A stretch of DNA of 64,000 bases from Agrobacterium sp. AGB01 (GTDB taxonomy: Bacteria > Pseudomonadota > Alphaproteobacteria > Rhizobiales > Rhizobiaceae), in the NCBI RefSeq assembly GCF_014851585.1, contig NZ_JACVAB010000007.1:124001-188000 (forward strand), written 5' to 3'. A program made the translations under genes and the position numbers. Position 1 is the stretch's first letter; every line of letters begins with the position of its first letter. A model generated the notes under the pieces. The model made no database searches. It saw only the letters and a list, made by a program, of their open reading frames with translations, and was not told the origin of the DNA. Shown one piece after another: positions 1-8,702 of this stretch.

Positions 1-638
1 AACAAGCGAGTTGCGGCACCGATTTCCGAAATAGGAGCGCCAGCACGTTTGACCTCGGGCAGCAATGCGATATCCATGCCACAGGCATCCAGCCAATCCG
101 GCCAACGCTCGTTGACGAGATCATATCCGGTTTTCAGCGCATTGTTTTCGTCACTGGTTGCTGCCGACACGCCAAGCTTAAGCAAAATCCAGTCGGCCTG
201 ATGCACGACTTTGCTTACACCGGGTTGGCGCGACAGATGAATAGCACGGGCCAGTGCGGAGGTTGCACCCCGAGCGGGGCTGTTGGTTGGGGCTTCTGAC
301 GCGATCTTCTCGACAATCCCAAGGTCGGGGCAGGGGTCGTTATACATCAACGCATCGCCAACCGGCTCACCGCTGGCATCCAGCGCCACCACAGTACCTG
401 AGGTGCCATCAACCGCTACGCCTTCAATTTCCTTGAACGGCAGGCGAGCGGAAAGTTCTGCCAGACAGGATTGTACCCCGGCCCACCACACGGAGGGCAA
501 ACGCCCCGCTGCTGCATTTGGAAATGAAAATGCAGCCATATCCAAAAGAGTGCCATCGTCCGCAAGCGCCGCAGCACGAACCCCTGAGGTGCCGAGATCA
601 ATGCCCAGCGCTTTGGCTGGTTTTGCCGTCGCAGTCAT
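1..638 (-). CDS. FGGY carbohydrate kinase, N-terminal 212 residues (cut by window edge)
   Basis: Only the N-terminal domain lies inside the window; the gene runs off the left edge. The translation starts MTATAKPAKALGIDLGTSGV, the nucleotide-binding loop of FGGY kinases, and continues with VDGTSGTVVALD and ALMYND. As I recall, the last two motifs are typical of the D-ribulose/xylulose kinase branch of FGGY. The expected role is ATP-dependent phosphorylation of a ketose or polyol in the cytoplasm. The ATG overlaps the stop of the upstream aldolase gene by 4 bp (ATGA), so the two are probably translationally coupled. A second, different FGGY kinase lies at 2686-4089, so the locus may phosphorylate two intermediates. 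The substrate cannot be fixed from the sequence. Confidence 0.85.
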   Translation of the reverse strand, partial: MTATAKPAKALGIDLGTSGVRAAALADDGTLLDMAAFSFPNAAAGRLPSVWWAGVQSCLAELSARLPFKEIEGVAVDGTSGTVVALDASGEPVGDALMYNDPCPDLGIVEKIASEAPTNSPARGATSALARAIHLSRQPGVSKVVHQADWILLKLGVSAATSDENNALKTGYDLVNERWPDWLDACGMDIALLPEVKRAGAPISEIGAATRL

Positions 639-1717
639 GTGCGCTGACTCGCCTTGCGATCCAGAGCCTGACGGTATTGTTCGGCTTCCCAATGGGTCAG
701 TTCATATTCCTGATCCGGCCCGAGATAGACAACGGGTGCATCTTCGGGAATGCGAGCAACCACTTCAGCAAGGCAACGCGCCATGACGCGACCACCATCC
801 GTCAACTCATTTGCCAGGAGGACACCGACATCTGGAGCGAGAAGCATTTTCGGTACTGTCCGATTTTGCGCCAAACGTGCTTCACAATAGGCGTTTACCG
901 TCTGCCCCTTGGCAAGGACACCAATTTCCGTACCCAGGAAAATGACGTGATCCGGATAAAGAGACCCACTGGTCGCCAGCTTGATGCTCGAGGGATCAAG
1001 GGCAGTCTTGTGGCTGCCGCGATCTTCCGCAGCATGGAAATTCGAACCCGCCGCTCGCGCTGTCAAAGCTGCGACATCGACCTCTGCGACAGGGCGTTCC
1101 AGCATCGTCAAGGCCTCCGTGACGCGGGTTATGCGATCGCGCACCTGTTCCACGGTCTCACCCGTAACGATAATGCCGTGATTGTAGAGGATGAGAACGT
1201 CCGGCCGGTTTGCGGCAACCAATTCGATTTCCCGGGCAAGCGGTGTGCCGGGGCGACGATAGGGAATGGTTGTCCAGGTCAAATCCGTCAGCTTTTCCAT
1301 GCGCTCAGCGATCCGTTTTTCACGATTTTCCAAGACGGACAGCGCGATTGCATTGACGCAGTGATAATGCGCCACCACCGTTTGCGGCAATGCCGCATGA
1401 AAGCTCGCCTCGATTGAGGGGCGCAGCCCCGACGCATTCAGGTCGGAGATGATGAAATCAGTTGCTTTTTCGGCGCTGGGATCCCGTGCCCTGAGCGCGT
1501 CCACCAGCGGAGCGACCTCAAGAGGCACCATGATTTCGCGTGCTCCGGCATGGGCAAGCCATGTGCCCGACGCCTTAACCCACATCATGCCGTCGTGCTT
1601 GATGGACGTGTTGCCGCCGGCGCCCTGTGTTTTCAGCACATCACTGCCGATCTGCCGCGAAAGATCGAGAAATGCCTCGAAGCCTGGAATGTCCTGCGTC
1701 CGATTGCCCGAAGTCAT
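635..1717 (-). CDS. Class II aldolase/adducin-family protein
   Basis: A 360-aa cytoplasmic protein. Residues about 30-60 read QGAGGNTSIKHDGMMWVKAS, the phosphate-binding region of class II (zinc) aldolases, close to the aldolase half of RhaD-type rhamnulose-phosphate aldolases. Histidines in FHAALPQTVVAHYHCVNA fit metal ligands. Such enzymes cleave or epimerise ketose phosphates, often giving dihydroxyacetone phosphate plus an aldehyde. It is longer than single-domain fuculose-phosphate aldolases (about 215 aa). The ATG at 1717 follows a strong GGAGGAGG ribosome site. It is the first gene of a leftward unit with the FGGY kinase, divergent from the DeoR regulator. Family confident; substrate unknown. 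Confidence 0.85.
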   Translation of the reverse strand: MTSGNRTQDIPGFEAFLDLSRQIGSDVLKTQGAGGNTSIKHDGMMWVKASGTWLAHAGAREIMVPLEVAPLVDALRARDPSAEKATDFIISDLNASGLRPSIEASFHAALPQTVVAHYHCVNAIALSVLENREKRIAERMEKLTDLTWTTIPYRRPGTPLAREIELVAANRPDVLILYNHGIIVTGETVEQVRDRITRVTEALTMLERPVAEVDVAALTARAAGSNFHAAEDRGSHKTALDPSSIKLATSGSLYPDHVIFLGTEIGVLAKGQTVNAYCEARLAQNRTVPKMLLAPDVGVLLANELTDGGRVMARCLAEVVARIPEDAPVVYLGPDQEYELTHWEAEQYRQALDRKASQRT

Positions 1718-1752
1718 ACCGGCCTCCTCCTATGCCGTAGCGTCGCATCATC

Positions 1753-1765
1753 GTCGTTTAACGAC
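1753..1765. promoter_or_regulatory. 13-bp perfect palindrome in the divergent promoter region
   Basis: GTCGTTTAACGAC reads as two 6-bp arms around one T, 36 bp upstream of the aldolase start. It is a candidate operator for the leftward aldolase/kinase unit, either for the adjacent DeoR protein or for a global regulator. Seen by eye only. Confidence 0.35.
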
Positions 1766-1814
1766 AATTATGAGCGAACTTTTCTGCAAAAGGTATTTTC
1801 ATGATTACAAAACG

Positions 1815-1847
1815 TCAATAGTGAATAATTTTCGTCACAACTATTGA
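1815..1847. promoter_or_regulatory. Inverted repeat, candidate DeoR operator
   Basis: Perfect 8-bp arms TCAATAGT (1815-1822) and ACTATTGA (1840-1847) are separated by 17 bp in the spacer between the divergent aldolase and deoR-like genes. Position and symmetry suggest autoregulation by the DeoR-family protein and control of both arms. The upstream ATG at about 1844 would start inside this repeat, which supports the TTG at 1910 as the true deoR-like start. Confidence 0.45.
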
Positions 1848-1909
1848 TTAGGCAGATTGATTATGATTATCTTCATTCATCGGCGAGGGAGACGCCGGGA
1901 GGAAACGTC

Positions 1910-2689
1910 TTGAACGACACCGAACGCCATAAAGCCATTACTGACCTTTTGCGCGAGACACCGTTCGCTTCGGTACGGGATCTGCAGGAGCAACTCGGCG
2001 TTTCTCCAGCCACAATCCGTCGTGATATCGACAAGCTGCATGAGCTTGGCCGTGCACGCAAAGTTTATGGCGGTATTTCTGCGATGGAGCCGGGTGACAG
2101 CGTCCGCCTCTCAGCACGCCCCTATGACGAAAATCGTGACATTGCCGTCGAGGCAAAACGGGCCATTGCAGCCATGGCTGCTGATCTGGTGCGCGATGGC
2201 GATTCCATCATCGTGCATGCGGGTTCGACCTGCTACCAGCTTGGTATTCTACTGGCGCAGCGCAATCTGCGGCTCTGGACCAACTCCATGCCGCTTGCAG
2301 CCTATCTCGGCGAACATGGCACCTGCCAGCTTTCACTTGCAGGCGGCGATCTATACCGCGAACCGGGCATCATCCATGATCCGACAGCCGGCTCCCCGGG
2401 CTTTTTTGCCTCACGTTTCTTTGTGGGCACGCAGGGCATCAGCGGCAAGGGGCTGCTTGAATCCCATCCCCTGCTGGTCAAGGTGATTGGAGAACTTGCA
2501 GCCTGTGCTGACGAGATTGTTCTTCTGGCTGACAGCCGCAAATTTTCCATTCAGCCACGCAATGCCGTGCTACCGCTGTCGCGCATCGGCACCATCATCA
2601 CCGACGACGGCTTGACGGACACTGCCTCGAAAATGCTGGAAGATGCTGGCGTCAGCATCATGATCGCCAAGGTGGGAGGTGCAACATGA
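1910..2689 (+). CDS. DeoR-family transcriptional regulator
   Basis: A 259-aa regulator. An N-terminal winged helix-turn-helix (about residues 5-55, with LQEQLGVSPATIRRDIDKL) is the DeoR signature. It is followed by a DeoRC sugar-phosphate-binding domain with the usual AGSTCYQLG and GTQGIS-type loops. I chose the TTG at 1910 because GGGAGGAAA sits 5-6 nt upstream and the protein then begins right before the DNA-binding helix, as in most DeoR proteins. The alternative ATG at 1844 adds 22 residues and lies in a putative operator. It is a likely repressor released by a phosphorylated sugar made by this cluster. Its stop overlaps the kinase start (ATGA). Confidence 0.88.
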   Translation: MNDTERHKAITDLLRETPFASVRDLQEQLGVSPATIRRDIDKLHELGRARKVYGGISAMEPGDSVRLSARPYDENRDIAVEAKRAIAAMAADLVRDGDSIIVHAGSTCYQLGILLAQRNLRLWTNSMPLAAYLGEHGTCQLSLAGGDLYREPGIIHDPTAGSPGFFASRFFVGTQGISGKGLLESHPLLVKVIGELAACADEIVLLADSRKFSIQPRNAVLPLSRIGTIITDDGLTDTASKMLEDAGVSIMIAKVGGAT

Positions 2690-4089
2690 GCGCCAATCCT
2701 CTTGCAGTCTTTGATCTTGGCAAGACCAATTCGAAACTCTTCGTCGTATCGGCGGAGGGTCAGGTGATTGACGAGGCCCGCACGCGTCCCATCTGGCGCG
2801 AGCAGGATGACCTGCGTGTGCTAGATGATGGTGCACTTTTCGACTGGATGAAAGGTGAGCTTGCTCGCGTTGTTACCGCGCATGGCGTCGACCGCATCAC
2901 CTTTTCCGGCCATGGCTGCACATTTGCACTGACGCGCGGCGACCAGCTGGTTCACGCCATCCTCGACTATGAACAGGAACCACCTGCCGATATCGCCGCA
3001 CGTATTGATGCTATGGCACCGGAGTTCAGCGAAACCTTTTCGCCACCGCTGCCGCTCGGCTTCAATTGCGGACGACACCTGCTCTGGCTTGATGCCCGCG
3101 ATCCGGCACTGATCGGCAAGGCAGAGGCCATTCTTTGTTACCCGCAATTCTGGAGTTGGAAATTTTCTGGTCGCGCAGTGAGCGAAGTCTCTTATCTCGG
3201 CTGCCATTCCAATCTGTGGGCACCATTAAAAGACGATTTCAGCAGCCTCGTTGACCGCATGGATTGGCGGAAAAAAATGCCTGAATTTGCAAGCGCAGGC
3301 AGTGTCATTGGAACATATGCTGTGCGGTTGGAAGACGGCCGAACCGTTGACGTTGCCGTGCATAATGGCGTGCATGACAGCAATAGCGCGCTTTATTTTT
3401 ACCGCTCGCTTGGCTTCTCCGATTTCACGTTGGTTTCAACCGGCACCTGGGTCATCATCTTCAATCCGGCAAGCTCGCTGCAAACACTGAATGCCAAGCG
3501 CGACATGCTTGCCAACGTAACAGTCGATCACCAACCAGTGGCCACGATCCGCTTCATGGGTGGCCGCGAATACGATGTTGCCAGCGGCGGGTGGACGAAG
3601 CCTGTATCGGCCGAAGCCGTTGCGTCTGTTATCGCCAAAAAGGCGTTTGCTTTGCCATCCTTTGCGCCGGGCGGTCCCATGCCCGGCCAAACCGGCCACT
3701 TCATTGGCCCCGTGGTGGATGGCGAAGAGCGCGCCGCCGTTGCCATGCTCTATGTCGCCCTGATGACCGACCTGTCACTCGACCTCATTGGTTCGAAGAA
3801 CACGATTGTCATTGATGGCGGTCTGGTCAAAACAGGGCTTTATGCCTCGGTTCTTGCAGCCCTCAGACCGGATCAGACCGTGCACACCAGTGCCAACCCT
3901 GAGGGTAGTGCCTTTGGTGCGGCTGCTCTCGTCTTTGATGCAGGTGGCCACAATCCTTTCGTCAATGATTGCGCCACGGCAACTGCGGCGACCATAGCCG
4001 GACTTGAGGACTATCGCCTTAGATGGCGTCAGCATGTCGATGCCCTGACAGGCCAAACGCAAGACGATGCAAAGGAGAAGTGCGCATGA
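2686..4089 (+). CDS. FGGY-family carbohydrate kinase (rhamnulokinase/fuculokinase-like)
   Basis: A 467-aa protein. The N-terminus carries the ATPase loop [15 protein letters not shown], and GVHDSNSA near residue 231 supplies the expected catalytic Asp. The GKTN variant of the first loop is, as I recall, shared with RhaK-type and related rhizobial kinases rather than xylulokinases. It should phosphorylate a ketose in the cytoplasm before aldol cleavage. The start ATG at 2686 follows GGGAGGTG and overlaps the regulator stop by 4 bp; its own stop overlaps the ABC ATPase start by 4 bp, so it sits inside one rightward operon. Family sure; substrate not. Confidence 0.87.
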   Translation: MSANPLAVFDLGKTNSKLFVVSAEGQVIDEARTRPIWREQDDLRVLDDGALFDWMKGELARVVTAHGVDRITFSGHGCTFALTRGDQLVHAILDYEQEPPADIAARIDAMAPEFSETFSPPLPLGFNCGRHLLWLDARDPALIGKAEAILCYPQFWSWKFSGRAVSEVSYLGCHSNLWAPLKDDFSSLVDRMDWRKKMPEFASAGSVIGTYAVRLEDGRTVDVAVHNGVHDSNSALYFYRSLGFSDFTLVSTGTWVIIFNPASSLQTLNAKRDMLANVTVDHQPVATIRFMGGREYDVASGGWTKPVSAEAVASVIAKKAFALPSFAPGGPMPGQTGHFIGPVVDGEERAAVAMLYVALMTDLSLDLIGSKNTIVIDGGLVKTGLYASVLAALRPDQTVHTSANPEGSAFGAAALVFDAGGHNPFVNDCATATAATIAGLEDYRLRWRQHVDALTGQTQDDAKEKCA

Positions 4090-5627
4090 CCTTGACGGCA
4101 AGCCAGCAGCACCCGCTCCTTGAAATGCGCGAGATCAGCAAGACATTCGGCGCCTCAAAAGCCCTGTCCCAAGTCAGCCTGACCGTACATGCCGGTGAAG
4201 TCCATTCACTGATGGGCGAAAACGGTGCTGGCAAATCGACCTTGATGAAAATCCTGTCCGGCGCCTATACGGCTGATCCCGGTGGGTCGGTGCTGATCGA
4301 TGGAGCGCCCGCCTTGCTTGGTGATCCACAGAGGGCTAAGGCACTAGGCATTGCCGTTATCTATCAGGAACTTTCACTCGCACCCAACCTAACCGTTGCG
4401 CAAAACATGTTCCTCGGTAACGAGCCTTCCCGCTTCGGTGTCGCAGACCGGGCAGAGATGCGCCGTCGCGCAGAACCCATCTTGCAACAACTCGGTATTG
4501 GTTTCGGCCCAGGGCGGCGCGTGGCCGAACTCTCACTTGGCGAACGGCAAATGGTGGAGATTGCGCGGGCGCTAACGACCAATGCGCGTATCATTGTGAT
4601 GGACGAGCCAACGACCTCCCTGACAACACGCGAGACCGACCGGCTATTTGACGTAATTGCCCGCCTGAAGGCGAAGGGCATCGGGATCATCTATATCAGC
4701 CACCGCATGGAAGAGATCTATCAGCTCTCGGACCGGGTGAGTGTGCTGCGTGACGGCGCCTATGTCGGCACCCTGGAACGATCCGAACTGTCGGCAAACA
4801 AGCTTGTCTCGATGATGGTCGGACGCGATCTGTCGTCTTTCTACAAAAAAGAGCACCGGCAAGTGACGGGCGAACGCGCTGCTGTCCTGTCGGTCAACAA
4901 TGTCGGCGACGGCGTCAGAGTGCATGACTGCTCTTTTGATGTGCGTGCCGGTGAAGTGCTTGGTGTTGCCGGGCTGGTTGGATCAGGCCGGACAGAACTT
5001 GCCCGCCTCGTTTATGGTGCCGACCACAAGACAACAGGCAGCATTACGCTCAACGGCAAACCGGTCGCAATCACATCACCTCGCGCAGCGCTCGATGCTG
5101 GTATTGCCTATCTGACAGAGGACCGCAAATCGCTCGGCCTGTTCCTCGACATGTCGATCAGCGACAACATCAATATCGGCGTCATTGCGGGTGATGCCAA
5201 GTCCGGCGGCGTACTCAATTTTTCGAAGGCGAGGGAACGGGCCGCCCATGCGGTAAAATCCCTGTCGATCCGCACCGCCGGTACGCAGATCAATGTCGGC
5301 GCCCTCTCTGGCGGCAACCAGCAAAAGGCACTGCTTGCGCGCCTGCTGGAGACAAAACCGAAGGTCATCATTCTGGATGAACCGACCCGTGGCGTGGATG
5401 TCGGCGCGAAATCGGAGATCTACCGGATCATTGATGAGCTTGCCCATAACGGCATCGCCATCGTCGCCATATCAAGCGATTTGCCTGAAATCCTCGGCAT
5501 TGCTGACCGAGTGCTGGTCATGCGTGAAGGCCGCATCGCCGGCGAGGTCACCGGATCACCGGAAGAACCGATCGGACAGGAAGCGATCATGGCACTGGCA
5601 ACCGGCACGGCCGGCCACGCAGCCTGA
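4086..5627 (+). CDS. Sugar ABC transporter ATP-binding protein (RbsA/MglA type)
   Basis: A 513-aa protein with two fused ABC ATPase domains, as usual for ribose/xylose/galactose (CUT2) importers. Domain 1 shows GENGAGKST and [15 protein letters not shown]; domain 2 shows the degenerate Walker [11 protein letters not shown] plus [15 protein letters not shown] and [12 protein letters not shown]. The start was moved to the ATG at 4086 because AAGGAG precedes it and it overlaps the kinase stop (ATGA); upstream in-frame codons give a non-homologous leader. It energises import through the permease encoded next, on the inner face of the membrane. Confidence 0.95.
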   Translation: MTLTASQQHPLLEMREISKTFGASKALSQVSLTVHAGEVHSLMGENGAGKSTLMKILSGAYTADPGGSVLIDGAPALLGDPQRAKALGIAVIYQELSLAPNLTVAQNMFLGNEPSRFGVADRAEMRRRAEPILQQLGIGFGPGRRVAELSLGERQMVEIARALTTNARIIVMDEPTTSLTTRETDRLFDVIARLKAKGIGIIYISHRMEEIYQLSDRVSVLRDGAYVGTLERSELSANKLVSMMVGRDLSSFYKKEHRQVTGERAAVLSVNNVGDGVRVHDCSFDVRAGEVLGVAGLVGSGRTELARLVYGADHKTTGSITLNGKPVAITSPRAALDAGIAYLTEDRKSLGLFLDMSISDNINIGVIAGDAKSGGVLNFSKARERAAHAVKSLSIRTAGTQINVGALSGGNQQKALLARLLETKPKVIILDEPTRGVDVGAKSEIYRIIDELAHNGIAIVAISSDLPEILGIADRVLVMREGRIAGEVTGSPEEPIGQEAIMALATGTAGHAA

Positions 5628-5661
5628 CAACGATAACAGAAAAAGAAGTGGGAGCGGAACA

Positions 5662-6645
5662 ATGAGCGCAAGTGAGACCGAACAGAGCAGGATGGAAAAG
5701 CTGAAACTGCGCTCAACCCTGACGGCGCTCGGCATGTTGCCTGTTCTTGTTCTGCTGGCCATCGGCTTCCACTTGATCAGTGGTCGGTTCCTTTCAGCCA
5801 ATAACCTTTCCATCGTCATGCAACAGGCATCGATCAATACGGTGCTTGCAGCTGGCATGACCTTCGTTATTCTGACCGGTGGTATCGATCTGTCCGTCGG
5901 GTCGATCCTCGCAGCTTCCGCGATGATTGCAGTGATTGTTTCTCTTGTGCCTGATCTCGGCATGCTGGGAATTCCGGCCGCGATTGCTGCCGGCCTTGCC
6001 TGCGGTTTCCTCAACGGTGCCATCATCGCCTGGTTGAAGCTGCCGCCCTTTATCGTCACACTGGGTTCACTGACAGCCATTCGTGGCGTTGCACGTCTGC
6101 TCGGCAACGACACCACTGTGTTTAATGCGGATCTGCCCTTTGATTTTATCGGCAATGGCACGCTGTTCGGCGTTCCGTGGCTGGCGGTTATCGCGCTGAC
6201 GACCATCGTTGTGTCGTGGTTCATTCTCAAACGCACGGTGCTCGGCACATGGATTTATGCGGTGGGTGGCAACTCGGAAGCCGCCAGACTGACCGGCATC
6301 AAGGTGCCACTGGTTCTCCTGTTCGTCTATTCGATGTCTGGTCTGTTGTCCGGTGTTGGCGGTGCCATGTCTGCCGCACGCCTTTATGCGGCCAATGGCC
6401 TGCAGCTCGGCCAGGCCTACGAACTTGATGCCATCGCAGCGGTCATCCTTGGCGGCACGAGCTTTGTTGGCGGGGTCGGTTCGATCTGGGGCACCCTCAT
6501 CGGCGCCCTCATTATCGCCGTGCTTTCCAACGGCCTCATCCTCGCCGGTGTCTCTGACATCTGGCAGTACATTATCAAAGGCCTTGTGATCATCGTCGCC
6601 GTCGGCCTCGATCGCTACAGGCTCCAAGGGCTTGGCCGGACCTGA
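5662..6645 (+). CDS. Sugar ABC transporter permease (RbsC type)
   Basis: A 327-aa integral membrane protein, strongly hydrophobic throughout, with ILTGGIDLSVGSI and AVILGGTSFVGG, two hallmarks of the BPD_transp_2 (RbsC/XylH) family. It probably works as a homodimer, since there is only one permease gene. The ATG at 5662 was chosen over a much earlier start inside the ATPase gene because the family N-terminus begins here; a GGGAGCGG stretch lies just upstream. It is 34 bp downstream of the ATPase and 67 bp upstream of the binding protein gene. Confidence 0.93.
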   Translation: MSASETEQSRMEKLKLRSTLTALGMLPVLVLLAIGFHLISGRFLSANNLSIVMQQASINTVLAAGMTFVILTGGIDLSVGSILAASAMIAVIVSLVPDLGMLGIPAAIAAGLACGFLNGAIIAWLKLPPFIVTLGSLTAIRGVARLLGNDTTVFNADLPFDFIGNGTLFGVPWLAVIALTTIVVSWFILKRTVLGTWIYAVGGNSEAARLTGIKVPLVLLFVYSMSGLLSGVGGAMSAARLYAANGLQLGQAYELDAIAAVILGGTSFVGGVGSIWGTLIGALIIAVLSNGLILAGVSDIWQYIIKGLVIIVAVGLDRYRLQGLGRT

Positions 6646-6712
6646 TTTCCGGCTGAACGAACCGGTTGGGAACCGGAAACAACCGCGCAAAACGCGCATT
6701 ATGGAGGAAAAC

Positions 6713-7651
6713 ATGCGTCTTATGTCCAAGTTGCTTATCGGCACCGCCATGGCTGCCGCCCTTTGCATGCCCGCAGCCGCCAAGGACCTCAACAAGATCG
6801 GCATTTCGGTCGGTCTGCTTGGTAACCCGTTCTTTGTTGCCACCATCAAGGGTATCGAAGACCGCGCCAAGGAGATCAATCCAAACGTCGAAGTTATCTC
6901 CGTTTCCGCCGACTATGACCTCAACAAGCAGGTATCCCAAATCGACAGCTTCATTGCTGCCGGTGTCGACATCATCATGCTGAACGCTGTTGACGCCAAG
7001 GCCATCGCGCCAGCTGTCAAAAAGGCAGAGGCCGCTGGCGTTGTTGTGGCAGCGTTTGACGTTTCCGCTCCGGGCGCCAACGTCACCGTCATGACCAACA
7101 ACGTCAAGGCTGGCGAAGAGGCCTGCAACTACATCGCCGAAAAGATCGGCGGCAAGGGCGACGTTGTCATCATCAACGGACCGGCCTCGTCCTCGATCCT
7201 CGACCGCGTTCAGGGTTGCAAGGAAGCTCTTGGCAAACATGCAGATATCAAAATCCTGTCCGACGACCAGAATGGCCAGGGTTCCCGTGAAGGCGGTCTT
7301 GCCGTAATGCAGGGTCTGTTGACCCGATTTGACAAGATTGATGCTGTTTTCGCGATCAACGACCCGACAGCAATTGGCGCTGAACTTGCCGCAAAGCAGC
7401 TCAACCGCAGTGAGTTCATCATTACCGCTGTCGACGGTGCACCAGACATCGAAAAGTCGCTCGCCAGCGGCAATTCCATGATCAAAGCATCCGCTTCGCA
7501 GGACCCATATGTCATGGCCGGCCAGGCATTGAAGCTTGGTGTGGACGTGCTGAACGGCAACAAGCCGGCTGAGCCAATCGTGCTGCTCGACCCGCAGCTG
7601 ATCACCGCAGACAACGTCAAGGATTACAAGGGCTGGACTGCAGCTCGCTAA
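6713..7651 (+). CDS. Periplasmic sugar-binding protein (RbsB type)
   Basis: A 312-aa protein. Residues 1-24 form a Sec signal peptide (MRLMSKLLIGTAMAAALCMP then AAAK). The mature part is a Peripla_BP_4 ribose-binding fold, with GISVGLLGNPFFVATIKGIE at its start and the typical AINDPTAIGA and TAVDGAPD loops. It captures the sugar in the periplasm for the CUT2 importer. The start ATG at 6713 has GGAGG 6-10 nt upstream. A strong hairpin with a T-run follows at 7665-7707, which should keep binding-protein transcripts more abundant than the downstream epimerase message. Confidence 0.94.
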   Translation: MRLMSKLLIGTAMAAALCMPAAAKDLNKIGISVGLLGNPFFVATIKGIEDRAKEINPNVEVISVSADYDLNKQVSQIDSFIAAGVDIIMLNAVDAKAIAPAVKKAEAAGVVVAAFDVSAPGANVTVMTNNVKAGEEACNYIAEKIGGKGDVVIINGPASSSILDRVQGCKEALGKHADIKILSDDQNGQGSREGGLAVMQGLLTRFDKIDAVFAINDPTAIGAELAAKQLNRSEFIITAVDGAPDIEKSLASGNSMIKASASQDPYVMAGQALKLGVDVLNGNKPAEPIVLLDPQLITADNVKDYKGWTAAR

Positions 7652-7664
7652 TCTCCTCGAGACC

Positions 7665-7707
7665 GGACTGGCATCGTACGTATATGCGGTGCCAGTCCGA
7701 CTTTTTT
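7665..7707 (+). terminator. Rho-independent terminator or attenuator after the sugar-binding protein gene
   Basis: GGACTGGCA (7665-7673) pairs perfectly with TGCCAGTCC (7690-7698), followed by GAC and six T. It lies between the binding-protein stop and the epimerase start, so it may act as a partial terminator within the operon. Confidence 0.8.
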
Positions 7708-7733
7708 CCATTCAATTCAGAAAGTACCGGGAT

Positions 7734-8630
7734 ATGTCGAAGATCGGTGTGCATTCCTTTGTCTGGAGCGCGGGCTCCTCGCGCGATGAGCTTGAAAAGG
7801 CGCTCGAGAACACGCAAAAGCTGGGCTACAAGCTGATTGAGTTCTCTTATCTCGATCCCGCTCAGGTCGATGTTTCCTGGCTTGCAGGGCGTATCCGTGA
7901 ACTCGGCCTCGACGTTGCCGTCAGCATGGGCCTGCCGCCCGAAGGCGATATCTCGAGCGATGACGCATCAGTGGTGGCCAACGGCGCCGATATCCTTGAC
8001 CGGGCTGTCGCGCTGGTGCGCGATCTCGGCGGCAGCAAACTTGCAGGCATATTGAGTTCCTCCCATGGCAAGCAGGAACATGTGCTGACCAGAAGATCAT
8101 GGGATAATAGCGTCTCAGCGCTGACCAAGGTGGCAGACCGCGCCAAAGCATCCGGCGTCACACTCAATCTCGAAATCGTCAATCGCTTCGAGAGCAACAT
8201 GCTCAACACAGCGGCACAGGGCATGGCCTATATCAAGGATACAGGCGCCTCGAATGTGCTGCTGCATCTCGACACCTTCCACATGAACATTGAAGAGGCC
8301 GATGTCGGCCTTGCCATCCGTCACGCGGCAGACAAGATAGGCTACATCCACATTGGCGAAAGCCACCGAGGTTATCTGGGAACCGGCACAATCGACTTCC
8401 CGGCAATCTTTGATGCGCTGGTAGCAATTGGCTGGGATGACTATGTGACGTTCGAATCCTTCTCCACCACCATCGTCGATAAAGATCTGTCACTGAAGAC
8501 GGCCATCTGGCGCAATTTGTGGGGCGATAACGTTGCTCTGGCCAAACATGCGCACCGCTTTATCGAACTTGGGCTGGAAACAGCCCACCTTAAAGGCCAA
8601 CTGGTTCGTCAGGCTCATCTGCCAGTTTAA
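7734..8630 (+). CDS. D-tagatose/D-psicose 3-epimerase-like TIM-barrel sugar epimerase
   Basis: A 298-aa cytoplasmic protein of the AP-endonuclease-2-like TIM barrel family. The metal-binding residues of ketose 3-epimerases align: E147 (LNLEIVNRFESN), D180 (LLHLDTFHMNIEE), H206 (YIHIGESHRG) and E241 (VTFESF). LNTAAQGMAYIKD also recalls the Agrobacterium psicose 3-epimerase. It should interconvert ketoses at C3 (psicose, tagatose, ribulose or a 6-deoxy ketose). The ATG at 7734 gives the family N-terminus; its ribosome site is weak, which together with the preceding hairpin suggests lower expression. Probably feeds the kinase/aldolase steps encoded upstream. Confidence 0.85.
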   Translation: MSKIGVHSFVWSAGSSRDELEKALENTQKLGYKLIEFSYLDPAQVDVSWLAGRIRELGLDVAVSMGLPPEGDISSDDASVVANGADILDRAVALVRDLGGSKLAGILSSSHGKQEHVLTRRSWDNSVSALTKVADRAKASGVTLNLEIVNRFESNMLNTAAQGMAYIKDTGASNVLLHLDTFHMNIEEADVGLAIRHAADKIGYIHIGESHRGYLGTGTIDFPAIFDALVAIGWDDYVTFESFSTTIVDKDLSLKTAIWRNLWGDNVALAKHAHRFIELGLETAHLKGQLVRQAHLPV

Positions 8631-8658
8631 CGAACAGACCCAACACGCCTTAAAGTTC

Positions 8659-8692
8659 GTCGGCGGCCCACACATCTGAGCCGCCGACTTCT
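8659..8692. terminator. Hairpin between convergent genes
   Basis: GTCGGCGG (8659-8666) pairs with CCGCCGAC (8681-8688), followed on the plus strand by TTCTT. It lies between the epimerase stop and the convergent hypothetical gene. The T-run is short, so confidence is moderate. Confidence 0.55.
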
Positions 8693-8702
8693 TGGGTCGC
8701 GC

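Noticed and set aside
518-1417. Long plus-strand frame across the first kinase and aldolase genes
   Set aside because: Shadow of the minus-strand genes, which have clear family motifs.
6590-7711. Long minus-strand frame opposite the sugar-binding protein gene
   Set aside because: Antisense shadow; low-complexity translation without motifs.
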